Position numbers and translations under genes: made by a program. A model generated the notes under the pieces. That model did no database searches. It had not been told where the DNA came from and saw nothing but the letters and a program-made list of their open reading frames with translations. This document shows positions 1 to 5,895 of a stretch of 8,422 nt of DNA, one piece after another (positions within the stretch are counted from its first letter, which is position 1; each line of letters opens with the position of its first letter). This stretch comes from Lacrimispora sp. 210928-DFI.3.58 (GTDB lineage: Bacteria > Bacillota > Clostridia > Lachnospirales > Lachnospiraceae), in assembly GCF_020554865.1 (NCBI RefSeq), contig NZ_JAJCIC010000073.1:1-8422 (forward strand). Reading direction: 5' to 3'.

Positions 1-17
1 CAGCATCTCTGCTTTTT
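1..17 (+). terminator. Possible tail of an upstream gene's terminator
   Basis: The window opens with AGCA-TCTC-TGCT followed by a short run of T. This could be the top of a terminator hairpin whose lower stem lies left of the window. Bases 18-83 hold no gene or other structure that I can support. Confidence 0.25.
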
Positions 18-83
18 AATTATTCAGTTGTAACACATGTATTGTAATCCTACAGCTCATAAGTGAGATGGGGCAAAAAAGTC

Positions 84-112
84 TTGACAAATAGAAACAA
101 GTGTTGTATCTT
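84..112 (+). promoter_or_regulatory. Sigma-A promoter of the met leader and metNIQ operon
   Basis: A perfect -35 hexamer TTGACA (84-89) is followed after 17 bp by TATCTT (107-112). Transcription would start near 119, giving a leader RNA of about 270 nt before metN. The leader also contains a small CCC-GCAA-GGG hairpin at 136-145 with a GNRA loop, of unknown role. No S-box (SAM-I) or T-box core is visible in the leader. Confidence 0.75.
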
Positions 113-181
113 CTTAACTAAGATTAATCCCGGAGCCCGCAAGGGAGACGCATTCGGAGAAAAGCAGGAGGAAGACATATC

Positions 182-298
182 ATGAACCAGTTCAGAGCCA
201 TGCAGATGAATATGGACATGATGGGCAGCATGTGCATGATGTGCTGTGTATCTTTCGTGTTTTCAAAACTGAATGTTAGGATGATCTGTATGGATTAA
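182..298 (+). CDS. Methionine/cysteine-rich leader peptide (38 aa)
   Basis: A short reading frame starts with ATG at 182 behind an AGGAGG ribosome site (166-171) and ends with TAA at 296-298. Of 38 residues, 11 are methionine (positions 1, 7, 9, 11, 13, 14, 17, 19, 20, 34, 37) and 4 are cysteine (18, 21, 22, 36). Nine methionines fall in the first 20 residues. The frame is followed 37 nt later by an intrinsic terminator and then by the methionine transporter genes. This is the arrangement of amino-acid biosynthesis leaders such as those of his, trp and leu operons, where ribosome stalling on scarce charged tRNA decides between termination and read-through. The peptide itself probably has no function after synthesis. 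The role is inferred; the composition, ribosome site and terminator are seen. A competing antiterminator fold is not obvious by eye. Confidence 0.8.
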   Translation: MNQFRAMQMNMDMMGSMCMMCCVSFVFSKLNVRMICMD

Positions 299-335
299 GA
301 CATTTTGGAACTGTTTATTTGAATCAGCATTTCGG

Positions 336-370
336 GGCCGCAAGTCTGTGCAGGACATGCGGCCTTTTTT
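336..370 (+). terminator. Attenuator terminator upstream of metN
   Basis: GGCCGCA (336-342) pairs perfectly with TGCGGCC (358-364). Beyond an A-A mismatch, GTC (344-346) pairs with GAC (354-356). Six T residues follow at 365-370. The metN start codon lies only 18 nt further on, so this terminator must be bypassed for the operon to be expressed. Together with the Met-rich leader frame it forms a probable attenuator. Confidence 0.88.
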
Positions 371-388
371 ACAGGAAGGGAAAACGCC

Positions 389-1405
389 ATGGAAAACAGG
401 AAGGAAGAAACGATCATCCGGTTGGAGGGCCTGGGAAAGCAGTTTGCCACTGCAAACGGCACAGTGACAGCCCTGGATGACATCAACCTGGACATACGCC
501 AGGGAGAGGTCTTTGGGATCATAGGCCTGTCAGGAGCCGGAAAGAGCACCCTGGTGCGCTGCATCAACTATCTGGAGGTGCCCACCTCAGGAAGAGTCAT
601 TTTTGAGGGAAAGAACCTGTCAGCAATGAAGGAAAAGGAGAAGCGCCAGGCCAGGCAGTCCATGGGGATGATCTTCCAGCAGTTCAATCTGCTGGCCCAG
701 CGAAATGTGCTCCAGAATGTATGCTTCCCAATGGAGATTGCCAAGGTGAACAAGGCGGATGCCAGGAAGAGGGCAGAGGAGCTCCTGAAGCTGGTGGGAC
801 TGGAGGACAGGATGAAGGCCTATCCGGCCCAGCTCTCCGGCGGCCAGAAGCAGAGGGTTGCCATTGCCAGGGCCATGGCGACGAATCCGAAGGTGCTGCT
901 CTGCGACGAGGCCACCAGCGCCCTGGATCCCAACACAACCAAATCTATCCTCCAGCTCCTGAAAAAGATCAATAAGGAGATGGGGATCACCGTGATCGTG
1001 ATCACCCATGAGATGGCGGTGATCGAGGCGATCTGCGACAGAGTTGCCATCATTGACCACAGCCACATCGCCGAGGTGGGAAAGGTATCGGAGATCTTCT
1101 CCGGGCCTAAGTCAGATATCGGCAGGCAGCTGATCCTGGGAGATGCGGCTGCCCAGAGAGCCACCTTTGGGAATTCACGTCAGATACGTATTATCTTTGA
1201 CGGCAGGGAGTCCTCAGAGCCTGTGCTTGCCAATATGGTACTGGCCTGTAAGGTGCCTGTGAATATCATGCATGCGGACACAAGGGACATTGAAGGAAAG
1301 GCCATGGGCCATATGCTCCTTCAGCTTCCGGAGGACGAAGTAGATGCGGGAAGGATCCGCAACTACTTAAAGACAGCCAACGTCACATTTGAGGAGGTGC
1401 GTTAA
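389..1405 (+). CDS. metN: Methionine ABC transporter ATP-binding protein MetN
   Basis: This is the 338-residue cytoplasmic ATPase that powers import of D- and L-methionine with MetI and MetQ. Visible motifs are the Walker A GLSGAGKST at residues 46-54, Q-loop Q97, signature LSGGQ at 149-153, Walker B VLLCDE at 169-174 and H-loop H207. The region from about 264 to 338 is the C-terminal NIL domain, which in E. coli MetN binds methionine and trans-inhibits transport. It is what separates MetN from other amino-acid ATPases, and the length fits the family. The ATG at 389 follows an AGGAAGGG ribosome site (373-380). The end of the gene carries the AGGAGG site of metI, so the two are translationally coupled. 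Expression should depend on read-through of the terminator at 336-370. Confidence 0.96.
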   Translation: MENRKEETIIRLEGLGKQFATANGTVTALDDINLDIRQGEVFGIIGLSGAGKSTLVRCINYLEVPTSGRVIFEGKNLSAMKEKEKRQARQSMGMIFQQFNLLAQRNVLQNVCFPMEIAKVNKADARKRAEELLKLVGLEDRMKAYPAQLSGGQKQRVAIARAMATNPKVLLCDEATSALDPNTTKSILQLLKKINKEMGITVIVITHEMAVIEAICDRVAIIDHSHIAEVGKVSEIFSGPKSDIGRQLILGDAAAQRATFGNSRQIRIIFDGRESSEPVLANMVLACKVPVNIMHADTRDIEGKAMGHMLLQLPEDEVDAGRIRNYLKTANVTFEEVR

Positions 1406-1406
1406 C

Positions 1407-2072
1407 ATGCAGTTTGATGCAACAACAATGAACATGCTGGGAAAAGGAATATGGGAAACAGTCTACATGGTATCCCTGTCCTCCCTTTTATCCTATATAT
1501 TAGGTATTCCGCTGGGCATTTCCCTGGTGGTGACAGAAAAGGACGGCATCTGTCCGGTGCCTCTTTACAACAAGGTGGCAGGAGTGGTCATCAACCTTCT
1601 GCGCTCCGTGCCTTTTATCATCCTGCTTGTTATGGTGATCCCATTTACAAGGCTTGTGGTTGGAAAGATCATCGGTCCTAATGCGGCAGTGGTGCCCTTA
1701 GTGATCTCCGCCTTCCCATATATCAGCCGTATGGTGGAATCGTCCTTAAAGGAGGTGGACGCAGGCGTGATCGAGGCTGCAAAGTCTATGGGCGCATCCC
1801 CGTGGCAGATCATCTGGAAGGTGCTGCTGCCTGAGGCAAAGCCATCCCTTTTAGTGGGAGCAGCCATTTCCATCACCACGATCTTAGGTTACTCTGCGAT
1901 GGCAGGCTCTGTGGGCGCAGGCGGTCTGGGAGACATTGCTATCCGTTATGGCTATCACCGCTACCAGACAGATATGATGCTTGTGACGGTGGTGCTGTTA
2001 GTCATCATTGTCCAGATCATACAGGAGGTATTCATGAGGCTATCGAGACACAGCGACAAGCGCATACGGTGA
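1407..2072 (+). CDS. metI: Methionine ABC transporter permease MetI
   Basis: This is a 221-residue integral membrane permease, which as a dimer forms the channel of the MetNI importer. Hydrophobic segments lie near residues 18-43, 57-80, 92-106, 146-166 and 190-210, matching the five-helix MetI fold. The cytoplasmic EAA loop that docks on MetN is seen at about 123-145 (EAAKSMGASPWQ...). I chose the ATG at 1407, one base after the metN stop, because AGGAGG at 1392-1397 sits 9 nt before it. A TTG in frame at 1389 would give six more residues but would overlap that ribosome site. It is the second gene of the operon. MetP is another name used for this permease in Bacillus. Confidence 0.95.
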   Translation: MQFDATTMNMLGKGIWETVYMVSLSSLLSYILGIPLGISLVVTEKDGICPVPLYNKVAGVVINLLRSVPFIILLVMVIPFTRLVVGKIIGPNAAVVPLVISAFPYISRMVESSLKEVDAGVIEAAKSMGASPWQIIWKVLLPEAKPSLLVGAAISITTILGYSAMAGSVGAGGLGDIAIRYGYHRYQTDMMLVTVVLLVIIVQIIQEVFMRLSRHSDKRIR

Positions 2073-2265
2073 TGGAAGAGCCCCAAGGCCTGCATATAGT
2101 CTGGGCAGGCTGATCAGATCCGGGAAATCCGCCGGGGATCACTCCGGCTGATTCATATAGTGGCCGGTCCGAGGGGCCGCATCCAGAGGACAGCATCCGA
2201 AGGACAGTATCCCAAAGCCAGGCCGGAAAATAAAGGGTTTATACCCAAAACGAGGAGGAAACATT
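2073..2265 (+). other. metI-metQ spacer with two hairpins and a tandem repeat
   Basis: This 193-bp gap has no credible gene. GCCTGC (2088-2093) pairs with GCAGGC (2105-2110). GCCGGGG (2131-2137) pairs with CTCCGGC (2142-2148) around an ATCA loop, with one G-U pair. An imperfect tandem repeat, GGACAGCATCC (2188-2198) and GGACAGTATCC (2202-2212), follows with a 14-bp period. GGGT-TTAT-ACCC at 2235-2246 forms a small hairpin before the metQ ribosome site. None has a T-tract, so they look like RNA processing or stability elements rather than terminators. I see no good internal promoter. Confidence 0.45.
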
Positions 2266-3177
2266 ATGAAGAAGACATGGTTAACAACAGCAGTATTGGC
2301 AGCAGCACTTGCAGCATCTCTGACAGCATGCTCCGGCGGTGCAAAGGAGACCACAGCAGCACAGACAGAGGCTCAGGCTACCGAAGCGGGATCAGAGGCT
2401 GAGACTGAGGCCTCAGAGGCAGAGGAGACCACAGCAGCAGCCGGTGAGCTCCAGAAGATCGTAGTAGGCGCAAGCCCTGCTCCCCACGCAGAGATCTTAG
2501 CAGCTGCAAAGGACGTGCTTTTAAGCAAAGGCTATGAGCTGGAGATCGTAGAGTACACGGATTACGTACAGCCAAACAATGCGCTGGATTCCGGCGATCT
2601 GGATGCCAACTATTTCCAGCACAAGCCATATCTGGATTCCTTTAACCAGCAGAACGGCACAAAGCTGGTGAGCGCCGGTGCGATTCACTATGAGCCATTC
2701 GGCATTTACGCTGGAAAGAGCACATCCTTAGATGCTGTTCCGGAAAAAGGAACTGTTCTTGTACCAAATGACGTGAGCAACGAGGCAAGAGCTCTGCTCC
2801 TTTTGGAGGCTCAGGGCCTGATCAAGCTGAAGGACGGCGTTGGCCTGGAAGCAACAAAGAACGATATTGTTGAGAACCCGAAGAACCTGGACATTGTAGA
2901 GCTGGAGGCTGCTCAGCTGCCACGTTCCCTGGCTGACGGCGATATCGCAGTTATCAACGGCAACTATGCCATCGAGGCCGGCTTAAAGGTAAGCGATGCC
3001 CTTGCAACAGAGGATTCCCAGTCCTTAGCAGCTACTACCTACGGAAATGTGGTTGCAGTAAGAGAGGGTGATGAGGAAACTCCTGCTACAAAGGCACTGG
3101 TTGAGGCTCTCACAAGCCCTGAGGTAAAGCAGTTCATGGAAGACACCTACGAGGGTGCAGTCGTTCCGCTGTTCTGA
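2266..3177 (+). CDS. metQ: Methionine-binding lipoprotein MetQ (NlpA family)
   Basis: This is the 303-residue substrate-binding protein that captures methionine outside the membrane and delivers it to MetNI. A lipoprotein signal runs from residue 1 to the lipobox LTAC, with Cys22 as the lipidation site. Residues 23-60 are a low-complexity Glu/Thr/Ala linker typical of Gram-positive lipoproteins. The NlpA fold begins at about 62, with PAPHAEIL at 71-78, the LDANYFQHKPYLD region at 112-124 and PFGIY at 144-148. The ATG at 2266 follows GAGGAGG (2252-2258). It is the third gene of the operon; the long spacer with hairpins before it may raise its level over metNI, since binding proteins are usually in excess. 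No truncation or frameshift is visible. Confidence 0.96.
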   Translation: MKKTWLTTAVLAAALAASLTACSGGAKETTAAQTEAQATEAGSEAETEASEAEETTAAAGELQKIVVGASPAPHAEILAAAKDVLLSKGYELEIVEYTDYVQPNNALDSGDLDANYFQHKPYLDSFNQQNGTKLVSAGAIHYEPFGIYAGKSTSLDAVPEKGTVLVPNDVSNEARALLLLEAQGLIKLKDGVGLEATKNDIVENPKNLDIVELEAAQLPRSLADGDIAVINGNYAIEAGLKVSDALATEDSQSLAATTYGNVVAVREGDEETPATKALVEALTSPEVKQFMEDTYEGAVVPLF

Positions 3178-3211
3178 TCACAATTTCATAAGAGGGACAA
3201 GGGTCATTTTC

Positions 3212-3260
3212 CCTCCCGGCTGCATATATAGGTAGTAAGAAGCAGCCGGGAGGCTTTTTT
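3212..3260 (+). terminator. metNIQ operon terminator
   Basis: CCTCCCGGCTGC (3212-3223) pairs perfectly with GCAGCCGGGAGG (3242-3253) over 12 bp with an 18-nt loop. After one C, six T residues follow at 3255-3260. It lies 35 bp after the metQ stop. Confidence 0.95.
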
Positions 3261-3297
3261 ATGCGTATTTATGAGTAGACACATTTCATATATCAGT
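3261..3297. other. Probable left junction region of the integrated element
   Basis: The host metNIQ terminator ends at 3260 and the terminator of the element's recombinase begins at about 3298. The attachment site used by the serine recombinase should therefore lie in or close to this 37-bp AT-rich stretch. The exact crossover cannot be placed without the right end or an empty site. metQ is intact, so insertion would be intergenic. Confidence 0.4.
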
Positions 3298-3329
3298 AAA
3301 AATCCCAGGCCATCCTCAGAGCCTGGGAT
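3298..3329 (-). terminator. Terminator of the serine recombinase gene
   Basis: Read on the minus strand, ATCCCAGGC (3329-3321) pairs with GCCTGGGAT (3310-3302) around a 10-nt loop and is followed by a run of T (AAAAA on the plus strand, 3298-3302). The recombinase stop codon (3316-3318) lies in the loop, so the last codons form the stem. On the plus strand the hairpin is followed by ATATTTTT, so it may stop transcription both ways. Confidence 0.85.
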
Positions 3330-4881
3330 ATATTTTTAACCTGAAATCTGGGACATATTTTTTGGTTCCCCTCGTTTCTTTAGAGTATTCGATTTTCTGT
3401 ACCACTTCTTTGAGCATCATATTGCGCTCTCCTGGTGAAGAAGACCAGTAGGTGTCAAGGACATGCTGAACCTTAGGGATCATAGCGTCTTTGTTGGCCT
3501 CCAGAGCTGCCTGTTCCTTATAGCGCCTTTCTAATTCGCTTATCTCTGCCTTTGCTCGATCGGTTTCCTGTTTGGAAGCAGTGATGCGATCCTTAAAGGT
3601 ATCGGAATCATATATTTCCGTTTCAAATAATTCGTATATCTTATTTTGCCTTCGCATCAATTCCTGGAGCTTACTCTGCTTTACCTTCAACTGCTTTTTA
3701 AGAACTTCAGAGGTAATGACGGTGACATTATCATCCCCTACAGTGATGCTGTACTCTTTGAGCCATTCTTCCAGGCCGAGAATTACTTTTTCTTCCACAT
3801 CATCCAAGGCTGCTCCGGGCATATCACAATATTTGCATAGATACCAGTCCTGAGTCTCCTTCGGAGCATGCGGGCGGCGGATCAGAGCATGACCGCATTT
3901 TCCGCAGCGAAGAACGCCGGCCAGCGGGTTTTTGATTCCGCTATCCAAAAAGGGAGGGCGGTTGGAGCGCTGCTCAAAGCGTCTCTGCGCAGCCTCATAA
4001 GTCTCAATATCTATTATTGGTTCGTGGAGACCAGAATACTCGGAATAATCCTTCTGAATGGGAGAAGATCGGATGATTGTACCGTTTCGCACTGTTTTCT
4101 TGAGCTTACGTCTGCCGCATCGAATGCGCCCAGCGTAGACACAATTAGTAAGCATATCCCGAATTACCCCAGGAGTCCATTGGCCATTGGTCTTAGATGG
4201 AATTTGCATGAGGTTGAGAGCGTCTGCAATGCGTTTGGCACCGGCAGGCAGCCCATTTGTTTCAGGAGATCCGTGGAGATACATCTGATAGACAAGGCGA
4301 ACCACCTCAGCTTCCTCCGGGATAATCTTCAGACTGTAACCCTTTTGAGCTTTCAATTTGTAGGATTCATATCCGTAAGGCACCTTCCCGGCTGTCCATT
4401 TTCCTTCTTTGGCGGCGGCGTAGCGGCCCGTAATCAGGCGCCGCTTGATGGTCTTATACTCCCGGCGGCTCATGAAGAGACCGAACTCAAAATATTCTTC
4501 ATCCATTTCGTTTGATGGATCGTAGACCTTCATGGGGGTGATGACCGTTGTGCTACAGTATTTCAAGGTTTCCATAATTAACCCTTGATCACGGGTGTCC
4601 CCGCGGGCCAGACGTTCGATCTCAATTACCAGGATCCCGTCTGGATGACTTGATTCAATGTCATTGAGGAGTCGCAGCATTTCTGGACGGGCGGCAATGG
4701 TCTCTCCGGAGACCACTTCGCGATACCATTCGGAGATTTGGATTCCATATCGTTCAGCAAGATCCTTCAGTATATTCTCGTGCCGGGCCAGAGTCTCACC
4801 TTCACCGTGGATTTCGGCCTCGCGATCCTCGCGCGATTTTCGTAAATAAGCGTAATAGATGCCATCGGTTTTTAATCGCAT
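3316..4881 (-). CDS. Large serine recombinase (integrase) of the element
   Basis: This is a 521-residue site-specific recombinase that would integrate and excise the element. The N-terminal resolvase domain (about 8-150) shows the nucleophile context YAYLRKS with Ser16 and Arg14, the SGETIAARPE motif at 58-67 and the R90-x-x-R93 pair of the active site. A Recombinase domain (about 160-300, from GKWTAGKVPYGYE) is followed by a zinc ribbon with Cys326, Cys329, Cys349 and Cys352, and a charged coiled coil at about 393-460. The length fits phage and ICE-type large serine integrases. The ATG at 4881 follows AAGGAG on the minus strand. It is transcribed outward, towards metQ, as expected for an integrase at the element edge. 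Such enzymes usually need a separate directionality factor for excision; none is recognisable here. No frameshift is seen. Confidence 0.95.
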   Translation of the reverse strand: MRLKTDGIYYAYLRKSREDREAEIHGEGETLARHENILKDLAERYGIQISEWYREVVSGETIAARPEMLRLLNDIESSHPDGILVIEIERLARGDTRDQGLIMETLKYCSTTVITPMKVYDPSNEMDEEYFEFGLFMSRREYKTIKRRLITGRYAAAKEGKWTAGKVPYGYESYKLKAQKGYSLKIIPEEAEVVRLVYQMYLHGSPETNGLPAGAKRIADALNLMQIPSKTNGQWTPGVIRDMLTNCVYAGRIRCGRRKLKKTVRNGTIIRSSPIQKDYSEYSGLHEPIIDIETYEAAQRRFEQRSNRPPFLDSGIKNPLAGVLRCGKCGHALIRRPHAPKETQDWYLCKYCDMPGAALDDVEEKVILGLEEWLKEYSITVGDDNVTVITSEVLKKQLKVKQSKLQELMRRQNKIYELFETEIYDSDTFKDRITASKQETDRAKAEISELERRYKEQAALEANKDAMIPKVQHVLDTYWSSSPGERNMMLKEVVQKIEYSKETRGTKKYVPDFRLKIYPRL

Positions 4882-4919
4882 TATATCATCTCCTTGTCAC
4901 AATATATGATTTTGGGTAT

Positions 4920-4945
4920 AAAAAATACGCCCCTTGCCAGGACGC
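4920..4945 (-). terminator. Possible terminator-like hairpin in the integrase leader
   Basis: On the minus strand GCGTCC (4945-4940) can pair with GGGCGT (4932-4927), including two G-U pairs, around a 7-nt loop. One A and six T follow (4925-4920). It lies between the proposed integrase promoter and the integrase start codon. It could attenuate integrase expression or stop read-through from the lipoprotein gene. The stem is short, so confidence is low. Confidence 0.35.
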
Positions 4946-4962
4946 TCCAGGAATGATATAAT
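4934..4962 (+). promoter_or_regulatory. Strong plus-strand promoter between integrase and lipoprotein genes
   Basis: TTGCCA (4934-4939) is followed after 17 bp by a consensus TATAAT (4957-4962) preceded by an extended -10 TGA (4954-4956). No protein gene lies on this strand for 900 bp. The transcript would start near 4969 and meet the terminator at 5018-5053. Confidence 0.6.
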
Positions 4963-4985
4963 TTGTTTGGGCTGGATTATATCAT
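4953..4985. repeat. Perfect 10-bp inverted repeat spanning two -10 elements
   Basis: ATGATATAAT (4953-4962) is repeated inverted as ATTATATCAT (4976-4985) with a 13-bp spacer. Each arm contains an extended -10 TGATATAAT, one on each strand, pointing at each other. Confidence 0.85.
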
Positions 4986-5003
4986 GCCGGAGCAATCTGG
5001 TAA
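4976..5003 (-). promoter_or_regulatory. Probable promoter of the serine recombinase gene
   Basis: On the minus strand TTACCA (5003-4998) is followed after 16 bp by a consensus TATAAT (4981-4976) with an upstream TGA. Transcription would start near 4969, leaving a leader of about 88 nt before the recombinase ATG at 4881. It faces the plus-strand promoter at 4934-4962. Confidence 0.55.
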
Positions 5004-5017
5004 GAGAAATCTATGTG

Positions 5018-5052
5018 AAAACCGTTCTGTGTTGGAAGCACTGAACGGTTTT
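5018..5052. terminator. Bidirectional terminator after the lipoprotein gene
   Basis: AAAACCGTTC (5018-5027) pairs perfectly with GAACGGTTTT (5043-5052), with a further GTG/CAC pairing inside. A T run follows on the plus strand (to 5053) and a shorter one on the minus strand. It lies 29 bp after the lipoprotein stop codon, so it should end that gene's mRNA and also the candidate small RNA. Confidence 0.82.
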
Positions 5053-5081
5053 TGCAATTATTTACAAGTTGCTACGGTTGT

Positions 5082-5741
5082 CTAATCAAGGTTCTCGATG
5101 GCATAATCTGCCTCTTCCTGCGTAAATTTTTCGCCGTATTCAGAAACGAGCTGATCCCTGATTGCTTCCGGGGACATATTCATTGTCTCTTGATAGGTTT
5201 TTGCCTTTTCCAAAGCATTTCTATTCCAATCGGTTTCAATGTGATCAATAGCATACTGAGCTTCCTCAGAAGTAAATTGCTCTCCATATTCGGAAACGAG
5301 CTGGTCATATATTCCAGCCTTAGACATATACATGGTATCACTATAGGTTTTAGCTTTTTCTAATGCATTTGCGTTCCAATCTGCTTTCATATTGTCAATG
5401 GCATACTGGGCAGCTTCCTCAGAGAATTTCTCGCCGTATTCAGAGGTAAGCTGGTCATAAATTCCCTGTTTGGACATATGCATCATATCGCTATATGTAT
5501 TTGCCTTGTTTAAGGCAGACTTATATTCTGTTGGAATGCTATCATCTTCGATCAGAGCCACCTCCTTAGCTACCTCGGTTTCAGCCTCGGTTTCGACCGC
5601 CGCCTCAGCGGCTGTCTCTGCTGGCGTTGTTGTTTCAGCTGTTGTAGCAACCGTTGTTTCAGAGGGAGTGGCACTTCCTCCGCAAGCGGTAATCGCCATG
5701 GATGACAGAGCAGCCACCATGATTAATTTTGCTTTTCTCAT
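5082..5741 (-). CDS. Ltp-like superinfection-exclusion lipoprotein
   Basis: This is a 219-residue surface lipoprotein. The lipobox ITAC ends at Cys20, followed by a Thr/Glu/Ala-rich linker (21-62). Three tandem repeats of about 50 residues fill the rest (73-122, 123-172, 173-219), each with the pattern AL.KA.TY...M.MS...I.DQL.SEYGE.F..EEA.YAI. This matches the Ltp repeat family; Ltp of Streptococcus thermophilus phage TP-J34 blocks DNA injection by other phages and its gene also sits between integrase and repressor genes. The same job is inferred here. The ATG at 5741 follows AGGAGGAAG on the minus strand; an upstream in-frame start at 5864 would add 41 residues ahead of the signal peptide and is rejected. 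It is divergent from the XRE gene at 5896, and the LexA-type boxes lie between them. Confidence 0.9.
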   Translation of the reverse strand: MRKAKLIMVAALSSMAITACGGSATPSETTVATTAETTTPAETAAEAAVETEAETEVAKEVALIEDDSIPTEYKSALNKANTYSDMMHMSKQGIYDQLTSEYGEKFSEEAAQYAIDNMKADWNANALEKAKTYSDTMYMSKAGIYDQLVSEYGEQFTSEEAQYAIDHIETDWNRNALEKAKTYQETMNMSPEAIRDQLVSEYGEKFTQEEADYAIENLD

Positions 5742-5801
5742 ATAACTCTTCCTCCTGGATACAATATTATTAAAAAGCCCATGGCTAATTAATTCTACAT
5801 A

Positions 5802-5830
5802 TTGAAATAGAACAGATGTTCTGATATAAT
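5802..5830 (+). promoter_or_regulatory. Promoter of the small XRE gene
   Basis: TTGAAA (5802-5807) is followed after 17 bp by a consensus TATAAT (5825-5830) with an extended -10 TGA (5822-5824). Transcription would begin near 5837, inside the second GAAC-N4-GTTC site. A promoter this good needs a repressor to be quiet in a lysogen. Confidence 0.8.
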
Positions 5831-5848
5831 AAAAACGAACGTAAGTTC
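5810..5848. promoter_or_regulatory. Two LexA-type boxes (GAAC-N4-GTTC) flanking the -10
   Basis: GAAC-AGAT-GTTC (5810-5821) lies in the promoter spacer and GAAC-GTAA-GTTC (5837-5848) lies at the expected transcription start, 27 bp apart. The first sits in a perfect dyad AGAACA-GA-TGTTCT (5809-5822). Both match the Gram-positive DinR/LexA (Cheo) box core; the first fits the longer CGAACRNRYGTTYC consensus inside the core. LexA binding there would cover the promoter. An element-encoded repressor with a similar site is the alternative. Confidence 0.7.
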
Positions 5849-5870
5849 TGAATTGCTTCACCACTTTAAG

Positions 5871-5883
5871 CAGATACTATCTG
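5871..5883. promoter_or_regulatory. Palindromic operator before the XRE ribosome site
   Basis: CAGATA-C-TATCTG is a perfect palindrome that ends one base before the ribosome site GAGGTG (5885-5890). Its core GATACTATC equals the core GATAGTATC (read on the other strand) at the CI promoter, 6755-6763. A shared regulator is likely, most simply the CI-like repressor. Confidence 0.55.
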
Positions 5884-5895
5884 TGAGGTGATGAA

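Larger units (their letters stand above)
4969..5053 (+). ncRNA. Candidate small RNA (~85 nt)
   Basis: A strong extended -10 promoter (4934-4962) and an intrinsic terminator (stem 5018-5052, T run 5049-5053) bracket about 85 nt with no supported gene. An ATG at 4984 opens a 33-codon frame, but it has no ribosome site and runs through the terminator, so I do not call it coding. The RNA converges on the 3' end of the lipoprotein gene and starts over the integrase promoter. This is prediction from promoter plus terminator only. Confidence 0.35.

Noticed and set aside
113..181. Possible S-box riboswitch in the metN leader.
   Set aside because: The conserved SAM-I core elements are absent; only a small GCAA hairpin is seen.
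183..194. TGAAC-CA-GTTCA, similar to a LexA box.
   Set aside because: The spacing is two bases, not four, and it lies inside the leader peptide frame.
620..1066. Open frame of 148 codons on the minus strand opposite metN.
   Set aside because: It lies entirely within metN, whose ATPase motifs are complete, and its composition is that of a reverse-strand shadow.
3868..4515. Open frame of 215 codons on the plus strand opposite the recombinase.
   Set aside because: It is a shadow of the well-supported recombinase gene, with no ribosome site and no recognisable domain.
4984..5083. 33-codon frame starting in the candidate small RNA.
   Set aside because: It has no ribosome site, starts in the inverted repeat and reads through a strong terminator.
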